From Calliopum simillimum (lineage: Eukaryota > Arthropoda > Insecta > Diptera > Lauxaniidae), in contig OX638369.1 of NCBI GenBank assembly GCA_951812925.1, forward strand, positions 63,068,228-63,132,227: a stretch of 64,000 bases of DNA, written 5' to 3'. The notes beneath the pieces were generated by a model, which saw nothing but the letters and a program-made list of their open reading frames with translations, was not told the origin of the DNA and did not search any database. Below are positions 44,761-56,305 of the stretch, piece after piece; position 1 is the first letter of the stretch; each line of letters begins with the position of its first letter. A program made the position numbers and the translations under genes.

Positions 44761-46304
44761 TTTTTTTTGTACTAACATAATAAATCAACTTCTTTAAAAA
44801 CGGTCAGTTATTGTAGTTTCCGAGTCTATAGGGGACAATTACATAAACAAACAAAATACAGATTGCAGATAATTCAACCAAATTTCACAAAACTATTGGT
44901 TATGGTTTGTGCTAGCTGCAGGATATTTTGACTTTAGGTTATGGGCAACTTGCGTGAGAAAAACTTCAAAATACTTTCTTAAAATATTACAACAATATTA
45001 CGCAAATACCGTTAACAAATCAAGTATGTAAGTTTTAATTTGAAGACAATGTTTTTTTTTATAAAAAGATGAATAATAAATGTTAAATTACCATATGTGA
45101 TGAAATTAATGAACGACGACGCATGATGCCATCTTATTGATGATGCTTTCGCAGAAAGACACCCTGTAAAGAGTGTCAATTGTACTGCAAATTGTAAATC
45201 GGTCTGTTCGGTATTAAATCTCCTTCGACTTGAGAACAAACAATAAACACAAATCACAAATTGACAATTGAATTTTTTTCAGTTTTATTTTTATCTTGAA
45301 GTATCTTGCATTGAATTTGACTTTAAATGCTCTTAGTCAGACTGATTTTAATTATCGCGTCTAGTGTTTTTAGAATGACATTTTCCTTATTTTTTTTTTT
45401 TGTTGTTTTAAGATATTTATTTTATTTTTTTTGAAATTCTTTTATTATTTTTTCTTTCTTAATTTAGTTAGTGCACCCGTAGGCTTCCCTTGTTAACGCA
45501 TCAAATGCAACTGACGCTTTTAAGTGGCTGCATCTTTTGATCTTATGCTTTTTTCACGCTTCTTGGCCATTTCGTTGTTGCTCGACTGACTTGGTTTTAT
45601 TTATTTCCCTTTTAATCTTTTTTTTTGTTTCAGATTTTAAACTTGTTAAGCTCTACGTTTTTAAGGTTTTCGTTTTTGTTGTTTTGCAACAATGTGTTAT
45701 GAAGGTGTTAAGAGGTGTTAGCGTCTTTTAAATATAAATAGTAGATACTGCTAATTACTTGTACTCGTACGCCTTTGTTTTTACCAGAGCGGGAGTTAAC
45801 TACTTTTTTTTGTTTATTTCATTATAAAGCTTGAAACATAATCGCTTTGAAGTTTTACTTATAAACATAATAAATATATGATGTATAGTAAGCAAATGAA
45901 TACATTACAATAATACGAAATTTTTGAACAAAAAAAAAAGGCGATTATGATAAATGACTAACTATATCAATCCACAATGAAGCATTTAGTAAATTAATCG
46001 TTTGACATCGTTTTAAAGAAAATAAGTTTAAATTTTGAAAACGTATACTCGCAGTGGCTAGGAATAAAACAAACAATATGCAGACGAATATAATTTATCA
46101 TTGATCATATTTTGATTTTACCATGTTTATATGTTTAAGAAACAAAAACTGTTCTTTGACCGCTTTCTTCATCTACTGAGGTGTTTTGAATAAGGAAAAA
46201 CTGGGTCTCCCAATTGTTCAGAAGTTTTAACGCTGGCTTGAAACTCGAAAGTAGATTTAAGAGGGAATGACTTACAACACATTCTTATTTTGTACCACAA
46301 AATG
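44761..46304. other. Non-genic stretch
   Basis: AT-rich. About 45100-45250 and 45470-45600 look single-copy (for example GACGACGCATGATGCCATCT). No exon or RNA gene was recognised. Confidence 0.4.
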
Positions 46305-46857
46305 GTTACCGGACATAATCCCAACGGACATAATCCCCATTTCGTAAATGGGGATTATGTCCGAAAATTTTTCGGTCATAATCCCCATTTTGGCCATGGG
46401 GGTTATGTCCGCAAATTTTTCGGACATAATCCCAATGGGGGTTATGTCCGAAAAATTTAATTAAGATTGAACAAAATTTTTGCAATAATCCATTTAAAAA
46501 ATTTATATAGTGTTGGATGTTATAGACTGATCCGCGGCCGAAGGCCGCCGCGAAGCCGGTGTTGGACTTTTGGGAGTTTTAAATCCTGAGCTGCGGCCGC
46601 AGGCCGCCCACTTACCCCTACCCTTATGTAAAATTACTGTGGAATTTTTGGGAGTTGTAAATCCTGAGCTGCTTCTGTGGTCAATAACAAAATATCGTTA
46701 TGGGGACTATGTCCGTTTTTTCCTGGGGATTATGTCCGAAATACTTGCGGACATAATCCCCATTGAAAAAATGGGGATTATGTCTGAATAACTTGCGGAC
46801 ATAATCCCCATATCGTGAATGGGGATTATGTCCGTGGGGATTATGTCACGGCACCCC
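46305..46857. repeat. Cluster of GGACATAATCCCCAT / ATGGGGATTATGTCC inverted repeats
   Basis: The 15 bp word GGACATAATCCCCAT or its reverse appears about a dozen times with small changes, at about 46313-46455 and 46700-46850, arranged as back-to-back hairpins such as CCCCATTTCGTAAATGGGG. The two clusters flank a GC-rich centre (46525-46680). The centre has GCGGCCGAAGGCCGCCGCG and GCGGCCGCAGGCCGCCC, plus two direct copies of GGGAGTT(T/G)TAAATCCTGAGC about 76 bp apart. The outer ends, TTACCGGACATAATCCCAAC and its mirror GGGGATTATGTCACGGCACC, are inverted. This looks like one 553 bp element. The GC-rich centre differs sharply from the AT-rich surroundings. Confidence 0.75.
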
Positions 46858-47979
46858 ACAAAATATCTATGAAGCAAAACACGCCAAGCGTACCAGCTGA
46901 ACATTTTTTTGTCTCCGATTTCGCTCAAATTTGGCAATATGGTAGTTCCGGTGTGCGAGAACAATAGCTCGGGAGGATTTGGTCCTAGTATTATTTGTTG
47001 TTAAAATACAGGGTGTTAAAGTTGGCGTTTTTAGTCATTTTCATGAAAAAGGTGTTTTTTGAAAAATTTATAGCTGGCACCAAAGTTTGTAAATTGATAA
47101 ATCTAAGTTACTGATTCCATTTATTTTGAAGTGTTCTTTTTATAAAAAAATATTTCTTGGTGAAAAAAAATTTTTTACACTTAAAAATACTTTTTAATTT
47201 TTTTTAAAAAACCCCTCTTAGATTTTTTTTAAAAGTACTTTAAACTAAAGCATAATTTATAAGCTTTAAAATGATGTATGACTCAAGATGGGATTCGGAC
47301 GCTACATGGTTTTTGGTTTTTGAACGCCCGCGGCATGCAAAAATCGTTTTTTACTCAATAGTTAAGCATCTACGAAAAAAGTGTACTAGGCATAAAATGC
47401 TTGCTACAGAACAACTAACGAACAAGTTGCAAGTTTTCGTCAACAAATGCTTAAGGCGTATACTAAAGGTTATGGCGATTTAGAATTTTTGGTTATTTTG
47501 GAGGTAGGCGTGTCCTTAACCCGATTACGTCTATTTTCACGAAGTGTCTAAGTGATGTCAATACTATCTCAGATATTTAATATTATTTTTATACTACGAA
47601 GTTATGAAGATTTAAAATTTTTGGTTATATGGGAGGTGGGCGTGTCCTTGGCTGTAATTAGTTTTACGAAACTGGAGCATAGTCCAAAAAAGGGTGTGAT
47701 GGGGAAGCCAAATAAACACACAGAACCTTTAGAGAATCTCATATTACACACTTAAATGATCTAGTCGTTGCAACTCCATAAAACTTTTTAGTTTTAGTCC
47801 GCAAATTTAGGAAATGAGAGTTTTGTGATGATCCGGATTCCGGATATGCTTTTTATATTAAAAAAAACTAACAGCTTAGTACGCAAATCTTCAGAAAATA
47901 GATCAAAATATTCTTACTAAAAGCTTCAGGAGGTAAAATCATTTAGTTTTAAAGATACACTCATTTAAACTTTCACATA
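46858..47979. other. Non-genic stretch with GGGAGGTGGGCGTGTCC words
   Basis: GGAGGTAGGCGTGTCCTTAA at about 47501 and GGAGGTGGGCGTGTCCTTGG at about 47632 are two units of an approximately 130 bp degenerate tandem, related to the GGCGTGG repeats elsewhere in the window. No gene was recognised. Confidence 0.45.
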
Positions 47980-48237
47980 TCGTCGGGTTAAAACTACAAC
48001 TAGACATCTACATTTTTCATGTTTTGAGAAAAAAGCATTTTAAGTTTTTTGAAATTCGTTTTTTGTATGGAATTTTGCAGTTTTCTGCTTTTTATTCTTT
48101 ATATAAATTTAGTTAGAGACTATATTTCAAAAAACCGACTAGACTGGGGCATACAGCTGTTTTTTCTTCATGTTACTGTATACTTAACTCAAAACATCAG
48201 TATATGTAGATGTCTAGTTGTAGTTTTAACCCGACGA
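47980..48237. mobile_element. TCGTCGGGTTAAAACTACAA MITE, copy 1
   Basis: The ends TCGTCGGGTTAAAACTACAA, then CTAGACATCTACAT, and ATGTAGATGTCTAGTTGTAG, then TTTTAACCCGACGA, are perfect inverted repeats of about 34 bp. They are flanked by TA on both sides (47978-47979 and 48238-48239). TA duplication points to Tc1/mariner-type mobilisation. At 258 bp with no coding frame it is a non-autonomous element. Confidence 0.85.
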
Positions 48238-49302
48238 TATTTTGGCAGATTTTTTGAAAAAATGACCATTTTCTGAGTTCATAAAGTTTTAGACGCAAAA
48301 ACTATAAATCGTATTATTGCTTGGTATTCTGGTACTTGAAATATGTTATCTAGCTATTTAGCTTTAAATTTATGCAAAACAAAATTACTTTTAATACAAA
48401 AATTTTCCAAGTTTAGACTGGCTAGCGCTCTCTTATAGACCACTGAGCGCCGTGAGACATGTCGACATGTCCTCAATTCCGATTTGATCGGAATCGGAAT
48501 GAATTCAATCATAAGGTGCTCTGCATTTTTAAAAACAAAATGAAATCTCAGTTTTACTGCAATAAATAAAATAGGCTACTGGTTTCAATCCGATTTAGTA
48601 AAACGTTATTCTGATGAGGAGTTAAATATCGAAACGCAAATCATCTTAAGGTTGATTTCATTCCGATTCCGATCATAATCGGAATTGAGAACATGCCTGT
48701 ATATATTTTTTTTATACCTTCCACGCCTTTTTGCGTTAAAAACGGTAGGACAAAGGGACGAAAGATTTTCGTCTAAGCAAGAGTTCTAATCCAGTTTTGC
48801 ACCAAATAAAAAAACATTAAATAGAGAAGTTCGAACAGTTTTGGAATGTAAAATTTTGCTTTGACACGTTCCCAACTAGTATGATTAAAAGTACAACGTT
48901 TTGTTAAAAAATTTAAAGTGTGAGAATATTTGGTCTATGCTGAATTTGTTTTCTAGAACTTAAAGCATTATAGATAAAGTTTTACCAAAGTCTATATCCA
49001 TTTAAGTATATGCAGAACATCCTTATCACATTTCCCCAAATCAAAAAATGAATAAAAAAAAGTGTGTAAAGTGGGAGTGCATGCAAAATGCATTAGGTAT
49101 CAATTTTGGAATAAATTTAACAATAAAAAAGTAGGAAAAACAAAATTTCACTTTAGATTCCCAATTTTTGATATGATTTCTTATTTTTATGCCATAAAAG
49201 GACGTTACCTGCTGACATCAAAATTATGCGCTACGTCAATTTTTATTTTTTTCTTCTAAGTAGTATGTGTGTGCGCGAGTTTTTGCATGTTTTTATGAAT
49301 GT
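48238..49302. other. Non-genic stretch with an inverted GATTCCGAT pair
   Basis: TCAATTCCGATTTGATCGGA at about 48474 and TCCGATCATAATCGGAATTG at about 48666 are inverted and bracket about 200 bp (GACATGTCC before, GAACATGCC after). They may be the ends of another small palindromic element. Otherwise AT-rich, with no gene. Confidence 0.45.
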
Positions 49303-49310
49303 ATGTATAT

Positions 49311-51010
49311 TAGACCGGTGCGTTTTGGACGAAAGTTTAAAATTTGTCGCGCAACCGGCAGAATTGTAAAAATTAACTATCGACATGAAGATTGCCGCCA
49401 CCCAAGCTCTGAGAGATGACGGGTAGGGGTGTCGATATATTTTTGAAGGTTGAAAAACGTGGTTTAAAAATGCATGCTCATAGGTCCGAAGTGAATCAAT
49501 TCTCAGCTTCGTAGTAGGTCGAAAACTGAAATCTAAGACATGGATTCTTATGTATTTTTTCCCGTAGAATCGAATGGCATCATTAGTTTTCTGATAAGAC
49601 GTCCATTTTTGGCGTTAAGTGAACTTTTCAGCTCAAAAAAGTCGAAATTTTTCCAAATCCCCTGTTTGAGCACTCCACAATTGAACAGAAAAAATCTTAG
49701 AAAAATTTGAAATATATATTTTGTTAGGATTTTTCCTGACAAATCCAGTGGTACCATTTTTTTTGCGCTACGACATTATTTTCATTCATGAAAAACGAAT
49801 TTTTGATTTTTATTATCAAAAAATATCACGAAATCGGGCATAAATATTTAGTCAACGACGGTTCCCAACGTTCGGATGGTTTTTTCTTTTCAGTGCCCCC
49901 TAGTAAAATTTTTTTAGAATATTTTTGGAAATTTTTTTAACCCATTATAAACAAGTTTTTGAAAAAGGGGTCAAAAAGACCCTTAAAATCGAGATATAAT
50001 GGGTTAAGATGTTCACATTACTTAATGCAGAATCAAGCATGGAACAGTATTTTCAAACGTCTTAACCCATTATAAACAAATTTTTGGAAAAGGGGTCGAA
50101 AAGACCCTTAAAACCGCGTTTTAGTGGGTTAAGATGTTCAAAAATGTTGTTCCATGCTTGATTCTACATTAAGTTATGTGAGCATCTTAACCCATTATAT
50201 CAAGTTTTTAAGGGTCTTTTTGACCCCTTTTTCAAAAACTTGTTTATAATGGGTTAAGGCGTTCTAAAATATTGTTCCATGCTTGATTCTACATTAAGTT
50301 ATGTGAACATCTTAACCCATTATACCTCGTTTTTAAGGGTCTTTTTGACCCCTTTTTCAAAAACTTGTTTATAATGGGTTAACAAAATTTCCAAAAATAT
50401 TCAAAAAAAATTTTACTAGGGGGCTCTGAAAAGAAAAAACCGTCCGGACGTTGGGAGCCGTCGTTGACTAAATATTTACGCCCGATTTCGTGATATTTTT
50501 TGATAATAAAAATCAAAAATTCGTTTTTCATGAATAAAAATAATGTCGTAGCGCAAAAAAAAAATGGTACCACTGGATTCGTCAGGAAAAATCCTAACAA
50601 AATGTACATTTCAAATTTTTCTAAGATTTTTTCTGTTCAATTGTGGAGTGATCAAACAGGGGATTTGGAAAAATTTCGACTTTTTTGAGCTGAAAAGTTC
50701 ACTTAACGCCAAAAATGGACGTCTTATCAGAAAACTTATGATGCCATTCGATTCTACGGGAAAAAATACATAAGAATCCATGTCTTGGATTTCAGTTTTC
50801 GACCTACTACGAAGCTGAGAATTGATTCACTTCAGACCTATGAGCATGCATTTTTAAACCACGTTTTTCAACCTTCAAAAATATATCGACACCCCTTCCC
50901 GTCATCTCTCAGAGCTAGGGTGGCGGCAATCTTCATGTCGATAGTTAAACTTTACAATTCTGCCGGTTGCGCGACAAATTTTAAACTTTCGTCCAAAACG
51001 CACCGGTCTA
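49311..51010. mobile_element. 1.7 kb near-perfect palindrome with 8 bp target duplications
   Basis: TAGACCGGTGCGTTTTGGAC opens the left arm and its exact complement GTCCAAAACGCACCGGTCTA closes the right. The first 350 bp of the arms differ at only a handful of positions by eye. ATGTATAT stands immediately outside on both sides (49303-49310 and 51011-51018), a perfect 8 bp duplication of the kind made by hAT or P-type transposases. The centre (49935-50385) repeats AACCCATTATAAACAAGTTT, AAAAGGGGTCAAAAAGACCC and CCATGCTTGATTCTAC in alternating orientation. The minus-strand frame at 49548-49757 and plus-strand frame at 50564-50773 encode almost the same 69 residues only because the arms mirror each other. 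There is no transposase, so it is a large foldback-type MITE. High arm identity means a recent insertion or strong repair between arms. Confidence 0.9.
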
Positions 51011-51018
51011 ATGTATAT

Positions 51019-53566
51019 GTGCTTGTGCACGCTACTATTGACCCAGTAGCTCAAAAGAACCAATAAACATTTTCATCCATTTTTACCGCATACCGAAATT
51101 TGCATTTTTCTAATGTAATCAAAACAAGTTTACATGCAAAATTCCAAGTGAATCTGCTCATTTTCTACGCAAATACACAAACACATACCATATACCCATA
51201 CATAAACAGATATGTATGTATGTGGTGTGTATATTTGAAAGAGTGTTATTTAATTTGCAATACTCGTTGCATATTTTGCAGCGTTTTAACTTACTGGCGT
51301 ACAAGTTGTGTGCTAGGAATGAGCAGACAAACAGACAAACATGAAAGATGGGAATATTTATTTCACTCAATTTAACGGTGAATTTGCAAACATTTATGTG
51401 TGTGTGTATGTGAGCTGTTACAGTGGTAAACAGCGGCAGTAGGTGAGCACAAGTACCAACGAGTAACACACAAAAGTGTAACGATGGAATATGCAGTTCT
51501 TATGCAAATTTCCAACTGCAGAAATGCTAAAATGATAATAAAAATGTAAAGGGTTGCACATGATGGTGACTTGAGGGGTAGCGGGTGGGGTGTTATATGG
51601 CAATGTAGGAAGTTGCTAAAACAGCAACCTTGGAAGTGAAATCTAATTCGTAGCATATTTTAAGGTGCTAAAAACTAATGCGAATTTTATGAGAAATTAA
51701 AGCGTCAATGCAAATAAAATACTTTTGCATACTTTAAGGTGCTTGAATTTCTTATTAAAGTAATTGACTTCTGCTAAAATCAATTACAATTGAATGTGGT
51801 TATAAACTACAAACATCTTGAGTGGTTTTTTTTTATTATCGCAATATTTGGAATTTTTACAAGTTTTGTGCAGCATTTTTTCATGAGTTTGCACCATCAT
51901 TGAGCATGCGATTTTGTCCCAAAAAATATCGCAAAGTAATGGAGTGCAATTTTGTTTTTTCTTGTTTTTTTCAAATTGTTGCAGCATTCAAGCAACATCA
52001 TCGTGACAAGAGCAAAAAACAAAAAAAAAAAATAAAAATAAGCAAACGGAAGTAAAAACAAGAGCGCGCAGCAGCTACTGCAAAATTCTATACAATGCGC
52101 CAAAATGTATGCAATACTTGGGCGCAGTCAAGCGTTTTATTAAATTGCCACCTTCTTCCTCTGTGTTTTCGATTGTTTCCGCATTTTTAGTTTGCGCTGT
52201 CGCCATTTTATTTTATTTGTTTTGTGGTTTTTTTTTATTTCTTTCTTTTTTTTTTTTTTTTAGTTTTGTGGCTTAAATTGATTTTCGTTTTGTTTTTCCC
52301 GTTGTTGTTGTTATTGTAGTTCTTGTCTATAATTTTGTGTTGAGGGGGCTTCTTGCTCTTGTTCCCTTTTTCAGACTTACTCCACTTGAATGCAATAGAT
52401 GACAATGCAGTAACCCAGTTTTCAACAACAAATTTAGTGTTTTTCTCTAAAGTTGTTATTTGTTGTTTTCTTCATTTTATTACCATTTCCTTTTTTTTGT
52501 TATTTCTTTCGAATTTTTGTATTGAATTTGTTGCAAAAGATGTCAAATTCTTATTTCAGAGATAGATAAATATGATATGTTATTTGTTGCAGTAAAAATG
52601 TGACTTCCACTTGGATGCAGTCCAAATAGTCAAATTTTGTGTTGATACTCTAATAAGGAAACAACCCAAAGTACTTATGAGACACATGCATATATAGTAC
52701 TTCGATTGGTAACTTTCTTAGTCATTGAGAGCATTACAATCAGTTGTAGTTGTTGAAAACAAAAAAAAAAAAAAAACACTGAAAGAAATTTTCACAATCT
52801 TAATTTGGAAAATGACTGTTTTCGTTTTTTCTTAGGTTAACTAATTTTTCAATGCAATAAGTCGCAAATATTCCAATAAGATGAGAAAATACAGAAAATA
52901 AATTAGTACGTTGCGACACTTGTCAATTGACAATAAAAGGGCACAGTAGCTCAGTTGATTAGGAAGCTTGATATAAACACAATCCTCGTAGGCTCGATAC
53001 TGCCGTGACTACGGGGTTTTAATTTGTCAAAATTGTATAAATTTAGGAAGTCTTACTGCATGTGCACCATAATATTTCATAGACATTTCTTCATTCTGAC
53101 TTTACGAGAGCACGGTTTCTGGAGCCTAAAAAATAAGAATCCGGTGGCGTTTTTGAGCGACATCATCCATTATGATATTGTCATCGATGAATTTTTTCAT
53201 CGAAGACTCGTAATGGGGATTTCATGAAGTTAGTATTCTCTGTCGGACAATGTCATTTAAATGTCTCTGAACTACTGAAATGTTCCGGACCGGTGAAATT
53301 GTCAGTTCAAAGTCGATAATGGCTGCTTGACATTGTCTGTTCCATGTTTCCATCAACGAGTAAAAGTCATGGATACAGCCAAATGTTATTTTTGCTGTCA
53401 GTTTGTCAAGCGAATTGAAATAAATAAAAATTTCGTGTTCTAAAAAAATGAGATTAATTTTAACCGAAAAGATATATTTTATAACTGTTGATTTAATTAT
53501 AAATACGACCCAGACTAATCATTTTGAGGTGAGTTAATATGTCCTTAAGAAAAGGCTTTAAATATA
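51019..53566. other. Largely single-copy-looking non-genic DNA
   Basis: It contains TATGTATG and GTGTGTGT runs (51210, 51395), long A/T tracts (52020, 52250, 52770) and moderately GC-rich patches (52060-52180). One tRNA-like segment at 52939-53012 is listed separately. Overlapping frames on both strands (51100-51656) have no motif. Confidence 0.4.
52939..53012 (+). other. tRNA-derived sequence (SINE head or tRNA relic)
   Basis: GGGCACAGTAGCTCAGTTGA, then TTAGGAAGCTTG, supplies an A box, and GTAGGCTCGATACTGCC a degenerate B box. GGCACAG against CTGCCGTG leaves a poor acceptor stem. The head CACAGTAGCTCAGT is shared with 38806, which suggests a common tRNA-derived family and not two unrelated tRNA relics. 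Confidence 0.55.
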
Positions 53567-54330
53567 CAGTTAGTCACAGAAGTATTTGGCATACAAAAAA
53601 TATCCAAAAATTCGAACTTACACTGAACTTTTAGCCGTTTCGTTCTTAGAAAAGTAGTATTTTTTTATATAAACTTCAAGTCAATGGAACGTTAACTATG
53701 ATACCACTTCATAAAAAAATTAAAATGATGTGTTCATACCACTTTTAAGCAAAGAAATGATTTATACATCTTTTTTTAAAAGGTCACAAAAGTATTTTGC
53801 TGTTCAGTAATATTTTACTTTGACATTATTTATCAAGTAAAAGAGACCTTTTTTTATAATAACCATGGTAGTCATTATTTGATTATTTGAGAAGACATCA
53901 TCTAAACAGCTTTGCGTAGATTCCGTACCTGTGCGATATTTTCGGTCGGTGTTTTGTCCCATTTTTCTTGCAATACTGATTTGAGCACATTTTTCTGATA
54001 AAATATGGTATTTTCTGACCTTTTCACCAGATAAGACCAAAAAATTTCTATTGGGTTCGAAAAAGGATTTTGCGGTGGTGTTTTAGTCTCTTTGGTGTTG
54101 GTGTTGTATAGAAGTGTCCCAGGATGTGTGTTTAGGGTCATTGAGTTTTGAAAATAAAAAGTCGTCCAGTTTTTAAGCACTGGGTGCAATTATTCCATGA
54201 GCTGAGAACAGCCCCAGGCACACCATCATGTAAAATTGTGGCTTTTGAGTTATTTTAATTTATGGTTTTATTTGCCTAATGCCAGGTAAGATTTCTTCTT
54301 ACTATTAAAGGTTTTTGATCGAATGTTTAC
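53567..54330 (-). mobile_element. Tc1-like transposon fragment, transposase on the minus strand
   Basis: A TA-flanked end CAGTTAGTCACAGAAGTATT, then TGGCAT, lies at 53567; a second near copy, GGTCACAAAAGTATTTTGC, is at about 53783. On the minus strand from about 54250 the frames read MMVCLGLFSAHGI, then NDPKHTS, NPFSNPIEIFWSYL and LKSVLQEKWDKTPTENIAQ. That is the C-terminal half of a Tc1 transposase, with the third catalytic residue in SNPIE. Frameshifts separate the pieces. The N-terminal half and the other inverted end were not found. Confidence 0.75.
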
Positions 54331-55080
54331 AAACATTTTAAAAAAAATGTTTCTATGGTTTTGATGTGACTTTCATTTTGAATGTAAGTAACAGGGATAT
54401 CTTTTTACTTTTGTTCTATTTCATGTGGTCGTTTTGGCTCGGTATAAATGCAGGAATTGCTTTTTAAGTGAATTAAATTTTTTATAAGTGCACATATAAG
54501 TATGCCAGCAAAGTAACCATAAGAAATTTTACTACAAGAAATCCTATAAGGTCAATTGGGCCAATCAGTTCAGAACAATGCAGAAGTTTTATTGTTGTTA
54601 TTTTAGTGTTAAGTGGATAAAGTCACTTTAGTTCACATGTAGAAAGAGAGTATGCAAAATTGAATTTTTTGCAGTGATAGATAAATCTGTTTTTTTTGTA
54701 CTTAACGTTATTTAAGTTGGGGGCCATTCACATATAACGTAACGAGCCAGAGAAAAGAGGAGAGTTGGACGTTTTGTAACGAAGTGTTACATGGGGAATG
54801 GTGGGGTCCTTTATGTTTCTTTTATTTTTTAGAAAATTTGGCTTCAAATCTCTTCTATTCACGGACAAACCTACACTGACCAGTACTGCAATCATTAGTA
54901 CGTTTACAAGAGAAATATTGTAACACTGCGTCCATTCCCGATTGACCAGACTGGGCTTAAGACACGTGCCATTTGGATTCTGTATTACAAAACGACAAAT
55001 TCCGATAGCAGGTGACATAGATCATTTCATTTCTTAAGGTTGATATTAAGATAAAATGTATTTACTTAAAAATATGCGTA
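54331..55080. other. Non-genic stretch holding a MITE fragment
   Basis: At 54717-54835, GGGGGCCATTCACATATAAC, GTAACGAAGTGTTACATGGG and the sequence between match the right arm (reversed) of the MITE at 39192-39456. The other arm is absent. Elsewhere nothing was recognised. Confidence 0.5.
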
Positions 55081-55324
55081 TCGTCGGATTAAAACTACAA
55101 CTAGATATCTATATATATTGAAGTTTTGAGATAAGTATACAGAAACATGAAGAAAAAATGGCTCTATGCCCCAGCCCAGTCAGAGTTTTTGAAATTTTCA
55201 TATAAAGAATAAAAAGCAGAAAACTGCAAAATCCTATACAAAAAACAAATCTCAAAAAACTTAAAACTCTTTTTTCTCAAAACATGAAAAATGTAGATGT
55301 CTAGTTGTAGTTTTAACCCGACGA
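55081..55324. mobile_element. TCGTCGGGTTAAAACTACAA MITE, copy 2
   Basis: The left end TCGTCGGATTAAAACTACAA, then CTAGATATCTA, and right end ATGTAGATGTCTAGTTGTAG, then TTTTAACCCGACGA, are flanked by TA (55079-55080 and 55325-55326). The internal sequence is largely the reverse complement of copy 1 (for example AAAAAGCAGAAAACTGCAAA here and TTTGCAGTTTTCTGCTTTTT there), so the two are inserted in opposite orientation. Confidence 0.85.
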
Positions 55325-55657
55325 TATGTTCGAGGGAATCTTTATATAAATACGGGAACAGTTTTTTTTTTGCGCCCCATTTGCGAGCTAACAATTTAAC
55401 CGATTTATATTTTTATATATTGAAGGTACTGTGGTGTAAAATGCACGAAACCAAAAATTATCCTCATAAGTTTCCATTAAGGCATTTAAAAACAGGATCA
55501 AATTTTCCCATATAATTACAACAACAACAGCATCCACAGTGTTATGCTGTGTTGTTGAGAAAGTGAATGAGATAGTGGAGTGGTAGAGATTTTGTTGTTG
55601 TTGTTTTTCTCTTGCTTGCAAAAACCTGTTTCGTTACACTCTGTCCACGTTCTGCAT
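55325..55657. other. Short non-genic stretch
   Basis: Nothing was recognised apart from TTGTTGTTGTTT and ACAACAACAACA runs near 55510-55610. Confidence 0.4.
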
Positions 55658-56305
55658 CGATATTTTGAATGTTTTTCGATATTTTGGAGCTTTGCCGATA
55701 TTTTAGATGTTTTTGTATACTGTTGGTCTTCTATCGATATTTTTGATGTTTCTCGATACTTTGGGACTTTTACCGATATTTTGGATGTTTTTCGATACTC
55801 GGGACTTTTTCCGATATTTTGGATGTTTCTCGAAACTTTTGGACTTTTAGCGATATTCTGGATGATTTTCGATACTTTAGGACTTTTACCGATATTTTGG
55901 ATGTTTTTCGGTACTTTTGTACTTTTACTGATATTTTGGATGTTTCTCGATACTTTTTGACTTTTACCGATATTTCGGATGTTTCTCGATAGTTTTGTCC
56001 TTCTACCGATATTTTGGATGATTTTCTATACTTTTGTACTTCTACCGATATTTTGGATGTTTTTCGATACTTTGGGACTTTTACCGATATTTTGGATGTT
56101 TTTCGATACTTTTGGACTTTTACCGATATTTTGGATGATTTTTGATATTTTTGAACTTTAACCGATGTTTTGGATGTTTTTCGATACTTTTGGACTTTTA
56201 TCGATATTTTGGATGTGTTTCGATAATTTTGAACATTTGTCGATGTATTGGGTATTTCAATACTTTTAGACTCTCATCGTTTTCTTCGAATTGTTTAATA
56301 TTTTC
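55658..56305. repeat. 39 bp minisatellite, about 16 units
   Basis: The unit is CGATATTTTGGATGTTTTTC followed by GATACTTTTGGACTTTTAC. It runs head to tail with point changes and small indels, decaying at both ends. Because 39 is a multiple of three, a plus-strand frame through it reads a 13-residue hydrophobic period (IFWMFLDTFGLLP). Stops near 55961 and 56162, and a lack of any flanking coding sequence, argue against a gene. Confidence 0.9.

Noticed and set aside
46525..46680. GC-rich centre as a piece of bacterial (for example endosymbiont) DNA
   Set aside because: It is bracketed by and blended with eukaryote-style inverted repeats, carries no coding frame and has internal direct repeats. 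An origin outside the fly cannot be shown from sequence alone.
49548..50773. Two nearly identical 69-residue proteins on opposite strands, suggestive of a duplicated gene
   Set aside because: They are mirror readings of the two arms of one palindrome, with no known motif.
55580..56161. Open frames of 126 and 60 codons reading a 13-residue hydrophobic repeat
   Set aside because: They are a reading of the 39 bp minisatellite. The frame is cut by stops and no flanking coding sequence or splice sites support a gene.
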